Source: Phyllobacteriaceae bacterium | GTDB taxonomy: Bacteria > Pseudomonadota > Alphaproteobacteria > Rhizobiales > Rhizobiaceae | DNA: 64,000 nucleotides | Direction: 5' to 3' | Assembly: GCA_002708825.1 (NCBI GenBank) | Contig: PAPF01000027.1 | Span: 1-64,000, forward strand | Part shown: positions 46,264-55,340 of the stretch, one piece after another | How the letters are laid out: every line of letters starts with the position of its first letter | Numbering within the stretch: position 1 is the stretch's first letter | Program-made: the position numbers and the translations under genes | Notes under the pieces: generated by a model | Told to the model about the DNA's origin: nothing | The model's input: only the letters and a program-made list of their open reading frames with translations | Database searches by the model: none

Positions 46264-48333
46264 CTATTGCACGAACAGGTCGACGCTGGCTGCACGTCCG
46301 GCCGCGTCGATCACGGTCAGGCGCTGCTGTCCCTTGCCGTCCGGCTGCCATTGGCGCACCCGCCGCCGCGAGGCGCCATCCAGCGGCGCGCCATTGGCCA
46401 GCCAGCGGAACGGCGCCCGCCCGCCCTGCAACTTGATGATGAGCGGCTGGACCGGCCCGCCACCGGCAAGGTCGACCCGTGCGCCCGAAGGCGGATAGAC
46501 GATGACCGGCGCCGGTTCCGGCGCATCGCGCGTTTCGCCCGGCGCACGCGACACAAAGCGCCTGAGCGCCTGCGGCAACTCGCCATGGGCAAGCAGCACC
46601 GCGCCGCGCGGCTTCGACGGCAGCGGGCGCAATGCGAGACCCGCGCGTGACCAGCCATTGAAAAGAATCGGCGCGGCAGCTTCCGCGCCACTCAGGCCCG
46701 GCACGGCGCCATTGTCGGGCCGCCCCACCCAGACGGCCAGCACGTGGGCGCCGTCGAACCCCACCGCCCAGGCATCGCGATATCCGTAGGAGGTCCCGGT
46801 CTTGTACGCGAGACCAAGCTGTGCCGCGCCCACGGGCGGCGCAATTCCCGACAGGATACCGCCCACCTGCCAGGCCGCCGAAGGCTCCAGGATGCGCGAG
46901 CGCCTCGGTCTCTCCGAGCGATCCAGGATGAACCGTGCGGCGGCGCTCTCTGCCTGGTTGGCAAAGGCGGTATAGGCCTGAGCGAGCCCCGTCAGCGTAA
47001 CGCCCGCGCCGCCCAGTCCGACGGCAAGGCCCGGCGCCCCGCCATCGGGCAGAACGAGCCTGGCGCCCGCCCGTCGTAGCCGGGACGACAATCGCATGGG
47101 TCCGACAGCGTCGAGAAGGCGGACGGCCGGGACATTCAGCGACCATTGCAAGGCCTCGCGCACCGTGACATCGCCCTTGTAGTCCATGTCGAAATTGGCC
47201 GGCCGGTAGCCGCCGAAATCGGCCGGCCGGTCGGAAATGATCGTTTCCGGGGCCGCGATCCCCTGTTCGAACGCCAGCCCGTAGATGAAAGGCTTGAGCG
47301 CCGAGCCGGGCGAACGCGGTACATCGGCCATGTCCACCCAGCCGGACCGGCTTTCATCGAGATGATCCGCCGATCCAACGCGCGCCAGCATCTCGCCCGT
47401 CGCCGCATCGAGCAGCACCATGGCGACCGAAACACCGGCGGGAAGCCGTGCGGCTCCCTCCCGCGCCACGCTTTCCAGCGCGCGCTGGTAGGTCGCGTCC
47501 AGTGTGAGCCGGTGCGGGGCATCCCGCTGGTCCGTCTTTGCCAGAACAGCCATGGACAGGTGCGCGCTCAGCGCGGGCATGGCCTCACGGTCCTGCGGCA
47601 CATCGAAGCCCGATGCCCGCGCGATTTCCGTTTGCGCAATGAGCCCGGCCCCGGCCATGCGCCACAACACCCTGTCGCGCGCGGCCCTTGCCTGGCGGGG
47701 CGCACGGTCAGGCCTGCGGCTTTCCGGCGATTGCGGGAGTGCCACCAGCAGGGCTGCCTCCGACAGCCTGAGCTTCAACGGCTCCTTGCCGAACCAGGCA
47801 AGGGATGCGGCGCGAATGCCTTCCAGGTTTCCCCCGTAGGGCGCCAGCACCAGGTAGCGCTCCAGGATCTCGCGCTTGGAAAGCCGCCGCTCGATCTGAA
47901 CGGCCCGCGCCATTTGCCGGAGTTTGGCCGTGACAGACCGCTCCGCACGCGGCTCCATGAGCCGGGCAAGCTGCATGGTGATCGTCGATCCCCCGGAGAC
48001 GATCCGCCCGTGGGTCGCAAACTGCCAGGCGGCGCGCATGATGGCCAGCGGGTCGATGCCATTATGGCCGAAGAACCGCTTGTCCTCGTAAGCCACCAGC
48101 ATGGAGACGAATTGCGGGTCGACATCATCCAGCGACACGGGAAAGCGCCAACGCCCCTCCCCTGTCGCCTGCGCGAAAAGCAGCGTCCCGTCCCGGTCGA
48201 GCACCTCCGCCGAAACGGATGGCGGATCCAGCGGCGGCGGAAAGGCCTCGTCCAGGCCCGAAAGCGCGGCCATGGCGAGGCACAGGCCGGCCAGGGCCCC
48301 GGCAACCCATTTGAGGAAGGACAGCGCCTGCAT
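46264..48333 (-). CDS. pbpC: Penicillin-binding protein 1C (bifunctional transglycosylase/transpeptidase)
   Basis: A 689-aa murein synthase with an N-terminal membrane anchor. The GT51 domain has YEDKRFFGHNGIDP (catalytic glutamate) and GGSTITMQLARLMEPR. The transpeptidase has SPGSALKPFIYG (SxxK), QWSLNVPAV (SxN) and YKTGTSYGYRDAW (KTG). A BiPBP_C domain closes the protein. The start overlaps the stop of the alpha-2-macroglobulin gene (TGATG). Pairing with an alpha-2-macroglobulin suggests repair of the wall after protease attack. Confidence 0.95.
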   Translation of the reverse strand: MQALSFLKWVAGALAGLCLAMAALSGLDEAFPPPLDPPSVSAEVLDRDGTLLFAQATGEGRWRFPVSLDDVDPQFVSMLVAYEDKRFFGHNGIDPLAIMRAAWQFATHGRIVSGGSTITMQLARLMEPRAERSVTAKLRQMARAVQIERRLSKREILERYLVLAPYGGNLEGIRAASLAWFGKEPLKLRLSEAALLVALPQSPESRRPDRAPRQARAARDRVLWRMAGAGLIAQTEIARASGFDVPQDREAMPALSAHLSMAVLAKTDQRDAPHRLTLDATYQRALESVAREGAARLPAGVSVAMVLLDAATGEMLARVGSADHLDESRSGWVDMADVPRSPGSALKPFIYGLAFEQGIAAPETIISDRPADFGGYRPANFDMDYKGDVTVREALQWSLNVPAVRLLDAVGPMRLSSRLRRAGARLVLPDGGAPGLAVGLGGAGVTLTGLAQAYTAFANQAESAAARFILDRSERPRRSRILEPSAAWQVGGILSGIAPPVGAAQLGLAYKTGTSYGYRDAWAVGFDGAHVLAVWVGRPDNGAVPGLSGAEAAAPILFNGWSRAGLALRPLPSKPRGAVLLAHGELPQALRRFVSRAPGETRDAPEPAPVIVYPPSGARVDLAGGGPVQPLIIKLQGGRAPFRWLANGAPLDGASRRRVRQWQPDGKGQQRLTVIDAAGRAASVDLFVQ

Positions 48334-51300
48334 CAGCGCGCCTCCCGGACCTCCACGAAGCCTGCTGCCGTGCGCGCCGCGAATTGCGGCCGGTACATGT
48401 CCTCCACATGGGCAGCCGGATGCACGAACGAACCGGGCGTCACCGCGCGCACCATGTAGGCCAGTTGCAGCGCGCGATTGTCGCCCGCCGAGCGGTCGAA
48501 GGCGGCCACGAACCGGTCATCCAGGAATTCCAGATGCGCCGGATTGACGTTGCCCAGCCAGTCGAAGTTCTTCAGTTGCGCACTGCCGGTCAGCGCCGGA
48601 TTGTCGATCTCGAAACCGGCGGGCAGCAGGTCCGTGACGACGATGCGCGACGGCCAGGTGTTCAGTTCGGCGATCTGGAGCACCACCACCAACCGCTGGT
48701 TCTGCTCCACCTGTTGCAGGCTGGCAGGCCGGCCATCGAGCGTGAAGTAGCTGCGCGCGATGGTAAAGCCGTTTCCGCCAGCCGGCAGCGGATCGATCGG
48801 CGCGGCGACGGAGGTGACGACCGCCGTAACAGGCTCTGCGCCGTCATTGCGGACGGTGACAGGGGCATCCATCAGGTCGATGCCGGACCGGCGCACGGTG
48901 AACGGACCGCCATGCGACATGCCGTTGACGGTCAGTTGCATGGTCTCGTTCTGCCCTGCCAGCGCCCGCGCGGCCAGCAGCATCCAGGCGTTCTCCTGCG
49001 TCGACGTATGCGGGCGGCGCTCCTTCTGTTCGGCGACGAACCGTGTCATCGCCACCATGCCTGCCGGTTCCGGCCTGCTTTCCGCCGCCAGCGCCAGGAT
49101 GGCAGCACCGTCGCGCAGCTTGGACCCGTAATCGGAACGCGCAGCAATCGCCTGATCGGATTGCGCCTGCGCCAGGTCGAGCGCGGCACGGAAAAGCCGT
49201 CCCGACCGGTCGCCATCGCCGTAAAGCGACAGGCTTGCAGCCAGTTGCGCCCGCGCCATCGGGCTGTCGAATGCGTCCAGCTTCGTGTCCGCGTAATAAC
49301 GCAGGTCCCCGGCGGACGCCTTGCGGTTGCGCGCCAGCACATAGAGCGCATAAGCGATCTCTCGCCCCTGCCCGCTGACATCGTTCACATAGGCGAGATT
49401 GTTCTCCAGGTTTCCTGTTGCCAGATCCATGGCGGCCTGCGGCACGTCAAATCCCTTTTCGCGCGCCCGCGTCAGGAAATCCGTGACATAGGCATCGAGC
49501 CACAGGTCGCCGGAACCGGGCGACCACAGGCCGAAGGAACCGCTGGCTGACTGGAACGCGAGCACGCGCGCGATGGCGTCCTCGATCCGCTTGTCGATGG
49601 CCGGATCGCTCGCCTCGCCTTCCAGTTCCGACAGGTAGAGCAGCGGCAGCGCGCGGCTCGTGGTCTGTTCCGCGCAGCCATAGGGATAACGGTCGAGGCT
49701 CATCAGCAGGCCCGGAACATCGAAGGCCGCCAGGCGCGTCACCGAGACCGATACCGTGGCATCCCGTATGACGCTGTCCGCCAGCAATTGCCGGTCCACC
49801 GTCAGGCCGCCGCCATTGGCGAAGAGTTCGATTTCGCGGCGAACCGTGACCGGCAGCGCGCCGGGCCGCACGGGGAATGCCACGTCATGCGCGACCTGCA
49901 CGCCATCGCCATGGGTGAGTGTCAGGGTCAGGCCGGCCGGTCCCGGCGCATTGGCGGTCACGGGGAGGCGAAGAACGCTGCGGCCGCCTTCTTGCAGCAC
50001 GATGCGCGCCGGCAGGCTGCCGGCAAGCGCCAGGGGGCCGCTGGTCTCCACGGCCACGGCATATTCGCCCGCCGGTCCGTCGGTATTGGCGATGTCGAAG
50101 CGAAGATCGGCCAGGTCGCCCGTTGCCATGAAGCGCGGCGCACCGGCGATCACCACGACCGGCTCGCGCACGATCACGTCCCTGGCGGCCGAACCGGTCG
50201 CCGTGGCGCTCCATGCCGTCGCCATCACGCGCACCGTGCCGTTGAACTGCGGCATGTCGAACCGCACCGTTGCATTGCCGTCTGCGTCCAGTTGCACCGG
50301 ACCGGAAAAGAAGGCCACGAGCCTGCCCTTGGGCGGGCTGCCCTTGGACTGCATGCCCGGACCATCGCCGCCCGTGCGCACACGCCCCAGCGCGCCCTGC
50401 GATCCGTCGATCAGGCGGCCATAGACATCGCGAAGTTCAAGGCCCATCCGGCGCTGGCCGTAATACCATTCCTCCGGTTTCGGCGCCTCGTAGCCGGTCA
50501 GGTTCAGGATGCCGACATCCACTGCCGCGATGGTGGCGAACATCGTTTCGCCCGCACGCGCGCCCGTCACACGCAGCGGAATCTCGAACGCCTGCCCGGG
50601 CACGGTCTGGTCCGGGGTCGCGATATCAAGCGAAAGCGTCCGTTCGCTGGCATCCACCGCCAGCCATTTCACGCCGATGGCCCGCCCCGGCATCCGGCTT
50701 TCACCGGCCGATCCGGGCCGGTAGAGCGTGGCGGTCACATAGGCGCCTGCCCCCCAGTCGTCGCCGACGGGAATTTCGATTTCGGCGCCCTCCGCCGGAA
50801 CGCTTGCCCGCAAGGTGGAAAGGACACGGTCAGTCCCGACCGTCACGACCAATTCGCCTGCAAACCGCGGCGAGACCTTCAGCCGCGCCGTTTCGCCGGC
50901 CCGGTAGCGTGCCTTGTCCAGCGCGACTTCCAGCCCGTCGGGCGTATCGAGCGAGGAGGTCTCCACATACCATCCGGCATTGAACTCGTAGCTCGTGATC
51001 GCGTCCGCACCCTCGACCTCCAGCCGGTACCGGCCCCAGTCGACGGGCATGGAAAGCGATACGGGCGCATCCGACCTGGCATCCAGCGAACCGCTCGCCG
51101 CGACGGTCGTGAAATCGGCGGCTTCATAGCGCCAGCTGTTCCCGTCGCGATACCACTGGTAATTGCGCGTCACACGCAGCAGACGCCATTCCAGCCCTTC
51201 GGCCGCCACCCGCCCGCCATCGGGATCGACGGCGATGACATCGAAGGATACCGTGGAGCCTTCCGGCGCCTGGTCGTCCGCGAAACCGGCCTTGATGCCG

Positions 51301-53795
51301 ATCATAATCTCCTGCGGCTTCACCGGAAGGGTGAGGCTGCGCTCTACCGCCCGCCCTGCGCCTTCGCGCATGCGGATCGTCACGGCCGCCTGAAGTGGCC
51401 GCGTCGTGGCCGGCAGCGTTCCGAGATCAATACCGACCTGCGCGCGCCCCTGCGCGTCGAGAACCGGAAGGCCCTGCAACGGCACTGTCGTCCGGCCCTC
51501 CTCGTCATCCTCGGCCAGGCCGAAAACATAGCCCTCATGGCCCGGCCGGCTTGCCACCGGGCTCACCTGCACCTCGCCTTCGATGGAAAGCCCTGCTGCC
51601 GGCGCACCATAGAGGAACCGTCCCGACACGACGACCGATCCGCCCTGCTCCGGATCGATGACCGGTCCGGACACCGCTTCCAGATCGAACTCGATCCGGT
51701 CCGGCACGAAATCCTCGACCAGGAATGTCTGCTCGGCGAGCGCGGCTTCCTTCGGATCGGCGTGGATGCGCACGGTCCACGCACCGCGCATGGCATTGTC
51801 CGGCAAATCAAGACCAACCACATGCCCGCCCGCCTTGGGCGCGGCCGAGACAAGGCGCCTGTCTTCCACACCGTCCGGCCGCCGGAAGATGAAGGTCAGC
51901 GGCAGGTCCTCGACCGCCTCCGCAGCGCCGTCACGCGCGAGCGCTGTCACGTGAACCGTGTCGCCGGCCCGGTAGATGCCGCGTTCGGCAAACGCATAGA
52001 CGTCGATGGCACCCGGTGCCGGGCGTCCTTCCACGCCGCGATCCGACAGGTCAAAGCCCGCGCGGCCGAGATCGAGGAAGACGAAACCGGCGCCTTCGGC
52101 CTCCGCCAGTACAAGCGAAGGCGCAAGCCCGCCCTTGGCCCGCACGAGACCGGCGTCGAAACGCGCCACGCCGTCGCCGTCGGTGACGGCCTCTCCGAGA
52201 ACCTCGTTGTTGCGGGCGATGAGCCGCACCGAAGCGCCGGCCAGAGGCAAGGCGGTGTCAAGCGAGCGGGCATGAACCCGCATTCCGTCGAGCCCGCTCT
52301 CGGCCGATAGCCCGATGTCGGAAACCGTGAACCATTGGGTCGCCCGGTTCTCCCAGTCGTCGGACCGCTCGCCGCTGGCCCTGGCGACAAGCGCATAGAC
52401 ACCGGGCTGCCGTTCGGCCAGCACGGTCTCCAGCGGCAGGGCCGTGGTTGCTTCCCGGTTCAGTTCACCGGGGGTCTCCATCGTGCCGGACCACACCAGT
52501 TCGCCCTGGCGCTCCTTGATATCCTCTGCCTGATAGCCCGAAAGGCCCTGCAGGAAGCGCCCGTCCTCCATCAGGCGGGTCAGCGCGCGCGGGCCGATGC
52601 GGTAGAGTTGCAGGTCGACCGCTTCGGCGTTCACGGTCACCACCGGAATGGCCTGACGCCCCTTGGCGGGCAGGACGAAGTCCTCCCCGGTGAACCGCGC
52701 GAAGGGCTGCCGGTCGCGGACATAGACGGAGATGTCCACCGGCGATTCCAGCACTTCCCCGACAGCCGACGGCAGGCCGTCGCGCAGCGTCACAGCAAAG
52801 CGCTCGCCATGCCTCAGTCCGTTGACGCAGATCTCGCGGCCCTGCGCGTCGAAGGCTGGCGGCTCGCCGCCATTCAGCCGCACGAACGGCGCGTAGTCGA
52901 AGCCCTTGACCAGGTTTTCCGAAAGCTGCAGGCAGGCGCGCGGACTGGCCGTGTCGGCATCGACGGTATTGTCGACAACCCGGAATCCCTTGCGCGCCCT
53001 CAGATCGGCAAAATCGGCGCGCACCTGCGCGTTTTCCAGGAGAGCAAGCGAGGCCTTGTATGCCTCCAGCGCCGGGCGGAACTGGCTGCGCAATTCCAGC
53101 GCCTTGGCCAGTTCGTCGAGCGCCGCCGCGCGGTCGGCCGTGGTGCGCGACGTGTCATAGGCGTTGTAGGCGGCCGATGTGGCGAATTGCTGCAACTGGT
53201 AGCGCTCAGCGCCGCGTTCCGGCGTCATGGCGCGGATGCCGCGGGCAAGATCGCGCCAGAGCGCGGAAACGTCCGGCGTGAGCGACAGGGCGCCGGAAAG
53301 AAGGGCGACGCCCTGACGCGCATCCCCGCCATTGAGTGCGGCGAGACCTTCCTCGGCCATCATGAAGGGCGAACGCCCCTCGAAGCGGCGGGCGTTTCCG
53401 GCCAGTTGCGACCGGTATTTCTCTGCTTCCACGGGCATGGAATCGGGAATGAAGGCAAGAGGCGGCGGCGCGCCGAGATCCTCGCGCGCTTCCACGACGA
53501 CGCGGCCGGCTATGGCGCCGGCAAAACGGTTGAGCGCGCCATGGTCGCTCTTCAGGAAGCACCAGCCCGCCCGCACATTGTAGGTGAAGGCACGGCATTG
53601 CCTGTCGCCAAGACAGATCGCCTTGCATTGTTCCAGCGTGACGTCCTTTTCGGTCCTCAGGTCGAAACCGAAATAGTCCGCGTCCTCGACGGTTTCGATG
53701 CGCCGCACATCGGCCGCCATGGCAAGCTGAATGCTCGCCAGCGCCGCTGCGACAACCAGGATGAACCGTGAAAACGGGCGAGGAATGGACAGCAT
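48333..53795 (-). CDS. Bacterial alpha-2-macroglobulin with N-terminal PAN/apple-like domain
   Basis: A 1820-aa periplasmic protease trap. A Sec signal (residues 1-28, LAMA-AD) is followed by a cysteine-containing PAN/apple-like domain (about 30-100: LEQCKAICLGDRQCRAFTYN). Macroglobulin-like beta domains come next (MG1 segment IETVEDADYF excluded), with TAFAERGIYRAGDTVHV near 700. The alpha-2-macroglobulin core contains the thioester motif YGCAEQ (C1374). There is no lipobox, unlike E. coli YfhM, so it is either soluble or anchored through its partner. It is co-transcribed with pbpC. Confidence 0.92.
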   Translation of the reverse strand: MLSIPRPFSRFILVVAAALASIQLAMAADVRRIETVEDADYFGFDLRTEKDVTLEQCKAICLGDRQCRAFTYNVRAGWCFLKSDHGALNRFAGAIAGRVVVEAREDLGAPPPLAFIPDSMPVEAEKYRSQLAGNARRFEGRSPFMMAEEGLAALNGGDARQGVALLSGALSLTPDVSALWRDLARGIRAMTPERGAERYQLQQFATSAAYNAYDTSRTTADRAAALDELAKALELRSQFRPALEAYKASLALLENAQVRADFADLRARKGFRVVDNTVDADTASPRACLQLSENLVKGFDYAPFVRLNGGEPPAFDAQGREICVNGLRHGERFAVTLRDGLPSAVGEVLESPVDISVYVRDRQPFARFTGEDFVLPAKGRQAIPVVTVNAEAVDLQLYRIGPRALTRLMEDGRFLQGLSGYQAEDIKERQGELVWSGTMETPGELNREATTALPLETVLAERQPGVYALVARASGERSDDWENRATQWFTVSDIGLSAESGLDGMRVHARSLDTALPLAGASVRLIARNNEVLGEAVTDGDGVARFDAGLVRAKGGLAPSLVLAEAEGAGFVFLDLGRAGFDLSDRGVEGRPAPGAIDVYAFAERGIYRAGDTVHVTALARDGAAEAVEDLPLTFIFRRPDGVEDRRLVSAAPKAGGHVVGLDLPDNAMRGAWTVRIHADPKEAALAEQTFLVEDFVPDRIEFDLEAVSGPVIDPEQGGSVVVSGRFLYGAPAAGLSIEGEVQVSPVASRPGHEGYVFGLAEDDEEGRTTVPLQGLPVLDAQGRAQVGIDLGTLPATTRPLQAAVTIRMREGAGRAVERSLTLPVKPQEIMIGIKAGFADDQAPEGSTVSFDVIAVDPDGGRVAAEGLEWRLLRVTRNYQWYRDGNSWRYEAADFTTVAASGSLDARSDAPVSLSMPVDWGRYRLEVEGADAITSYEFNAGWYVETSSLDTPDGLEVALDKARYRAGETARLKVSPRFAGELVVTVGTDRVLSTLRASVPAEGAEIEIPVGDDWGAGAYVTATLYRPGSAGESRMPGRAIGVKWLAVDASERTLSLDIATPDQTVPGQAFEIPLRVTGARAGETMFATIAAVDVGILNLTGYEAPKPEEWYYGQRRMGLELRDVYGRLIDGSQGALGRVRTGGDGPGMQSKGSPPKGRLVAFFSGPVQLDADGNATVRFDMPQFNGTVRVMATAWSATATGSAARDVIVREPVVVIAGAPRFMATGDLADLRFDIANTDGPAGEYAVAVETSGPLALAGSLPARIVLQEGGRSVLRLPVTANAPGPAGLTLTLTHGDGVQVAHDVAFPVRPGALPVTVRREIELFANGGGLTVDRQLLADSVIRDATVSVSVTRLAAFDVPGLLMSLDRYPYGCAEQTTSRALPLLYLSELEGEASDPAIDKRIEDAIARVLAFQSASGSFGLWSPGSGDLWLDAYVTDFLTRAREKGFDVPQAAMDLATGNLENNLAYVNDVSGQGREIAYALYVLARNRKASAGDLRYYADTKLDAFDSPMARAQLAASLSLYGDGDRSGRLFRAALDLAQAQSDQAIAARSDYGSKLRDGAAILALAAESRPEPAGMVAMTRFVAEQKERRPHTSTQENAWMLLAARALAGQNETMQLTVNGMSHGGPFTVRRSGIDLMDAPVTVRNDGAEPVTAVVTSVAAPIDPLPAGGNGFTIARSYFTLDGRPASLQQVEQNQRLVVVLQIAELNTWPSRIVVTDLLPAGFEIDNPALTGSAQLKNFDWLGNVNPAHLEFLDDRFVAAFDRSAGDNRALQLAYMVRAVTPGSFVHPAAHVEDMYRPQFAARTAAGFVEVREAR

Positions 53796-53894
53796 GGAAG
53801 CCTCCCGCTGTAGTTGACGCCCCTGTCAGAAGGGATGTTTCATCCGCTTTGCGCGAATGTCAACGGGCAAGGCGGGCGGGAGAGAGCCTCGCTT

Positions 53895-54797
53895 TCAGAT
53901 TGGCAGGAAACCGTTCTCGCGGATCGCCTCGACCACCGCCTCCATGCTGTCCTCGACCGATGCCCTGGATGTGTCCACCATCGCTTCAGCCTTGGCATAG
54001 AGCGCCTCACGGCTGGTGAGGATGGACTTCAGCTCGTCCATCGCGGCCGGATTGCCTGCCATGGGCCGTTCGTCACCCTGGCCGCGCACGCGCGCCATGT
54101 GTTCTTCGGGCTCTGCTTTCAGCCAGATCGTGTGGCAATGGCGCAGCAGGTAATTATAGGTATCGGGCTCTGAAACGATGCCCCCCGCCACCGCCAGCAC
54201 GAGCTGCTCATGCGTGGCAACCATGTTGACAAGGGCCTGTTTTTCCAGCCGCCGGTACCCTTCCTGGCCGTAAAGCGCGATGACCTCGTCGACCGGCATG
54301 CCGGCCACTTCCTCGATAACCTGGTTCAGTTCCACGAAGGCGACACCGAGTTTCTCCGCCGTCCTGCGGCCAAGCGTCGACTTGCCCGCCCCGCGCAGGC
54401 CGATCAGCGCCACGCGCCCGGCGCGGCGCGTACCTGTGTCGTTCGGGTCGAGGATTTCCATCACCCGCGCCCGCTGGTCACGGGTCGCCTGGCGGAAAAG
54501 CCGCATCAACGTGATGGCATCGGACGTCCAGGGATCATCACGGCCGACCAGCCATTCAACCTCGAAATCGAGCGAATTGGCGATCTTGCGCAACAAGGCG
54601 ATCGACACATTGCCGTCGCCGCCCTCCAGTTGCGCCAGATAGCGCTGGGAGACACCCGAGAGTTCCGAAAGCTGGCGCCGCGAAATCCCCTTGCGATTGC
54701 GTGCCATGCGCACACGCTCGCCGACCATGGCAATGAATTCGGTGATCTCGCCATCCTCCGCTTCGTTTCCTATGGTCTGGCTGGCCTGCTTCAACAT
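53895..54797 (-). CDS. boxR: BoxR: HTH regulator with shikimate-kinase-like sensor domain
   Basis: A 300-aa two-domain repressor. Residues about 25-85 are a HTH_3 domain (RQLSELSGVSQRYLAQLEGG). Residues about 125-300 resemble shikimate kinase: Walker A GLRGAGKSTLGRR, RRLEKQAL and AVAGGIV, but the usual substrate/Mg aspartate position reads FVELNQVIEE, an Asn. In BoxR/BzdR proteins this domain binds benzoyl-CoA as inducer instead of acting as a kinase. It closes the box cluster and has its own promoter with two TGCA repeats. Confidence 0.93.
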   Translation of the reverse strand: MLKQASQTIGNEAEDGEITEFIAMVGERVRMARNRKGISRRQLSELSGVSQRYLAQLEGGDGNVSIALLRKIANSLDFEVEWLVGRDDPWTSDAITLMRLFRQATRDQRARVMEILDPNDTGTRRAGRVALIGLRGAGKSTLGRRTAEKLGVAFVELNQVIEEVAGMPVDEVIALYGQEGYRRLEKQALVNMVATHEQLVLAVAGGIVSEPDTYNYLLRHCHTIWLKAEPEEHMARVRGQGDERPMAGNPAAMDELKSILTSREALYAKAEAMVDTSRASVEDSMEAVVEAIRENGFLPI

Positions 54798-54826
54798 TGG
54801 CGTCCCCGGGCACCCGACTGGTTCGG

Positions 54827-54841
54827 TGCAGGATAATGCAC
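54827..54841. promoter_or_regulatory. BoxR-type operator upstream of boxR
   Basis: TGCAggataaTGCAc matches the 15-mer TGCANNATAATGCAC shared with the bclA and boxC sites. It lies 30-44 bp before the boxR ATG. A TATAAC -10 candidate is at 54869-54864 on the minus strand, so the site falls just downstream of a predicted start point, suiting autorepression. Degenerate repeats TGCG/TGCC occur at 54861-54874. Confidence 0.7.
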
Positions 54842-54899
54842 CGGCAGGACCGCGGCAAGCTGCGTTATAATGCCTGAAACGGGAGGATGCCGGGTGGCG

Positions 54900-55340
54900 T
54901 CAGTCCGGGATGACGAGATGGGCGACCTTGTCGCGCACGAAGTCCGGCGCCTTGATTGCGGCCAGATGCGTCCGGGAATCCACGAACACCTCCACGAATT
55001 CGCCCTCGAAGCAAAGCACGCCGCCCTGGTAGCCCTTTACCGAAAAGCGGATCGAGCTCTCGCCAAGGCGCAACAGGCGCACCTGGCATTCAAGCGGATG
55101 GCGCGGCGTCACCGGTGAACGGAAATCGACCGAAAGATGGACGAAGGGCGTACCCACGCCCTTGTCGATGTTCATGCGGAACCAGTCCTCACCGACACGG
55201 GTTTCCCACCACGCGTCGATGGCCTCCAGCGCGAAATAGGGAATGCGTCCGGTATAGGCGATCCGCGCCGGGTCGCAATCGGCCCAGCCGACGCGGATCG
55301 TGTGCGTGAAGACCTTCTCGTCCTCAGTAGGTTTCGACAT
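54900..55340 (-). CDS. Acyl-CoA thioesterase of the 4-hydroxybenzoyl-CoA thioesterase family
   Basis: A 146-aa hotdog enzyme. VGWADCDPARIAYTGRI holds the active-site aspartate (near residue 21), and EAIDAWWE and FVHLSVDFRSPVTP follow the 4HBT pattern. It probably hydrolyses aromatic CoA esters, relieving benzoyl-CoA build-up. ATG 55340 overlaps the end of boxA by 17 nt, so it belongs to the boxCBA transcript. Confidence 0.88.
   Translation of the reverse strand: MSKPTEDEKVFTHTIRVGWADCDPARIAYTGRIPYFALEAIDAWWETRVGEDWFRMNIDKGVGTPFVHLSVDFRSPVTPRHPLECQVRLLRLGESSIRFSVKGYQGGVLCFEGEFVEVFVDSRTHLAAIKAPDFVRDKVAHLVIPD

Noticed and set aside
49788-52310. Long plus-strand open frame antisense to the alpha-2-macroglobulin gene
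   Set aside because: Same cause: codon third-position GC bias leaves the opposite frame open, and no domain is seen.
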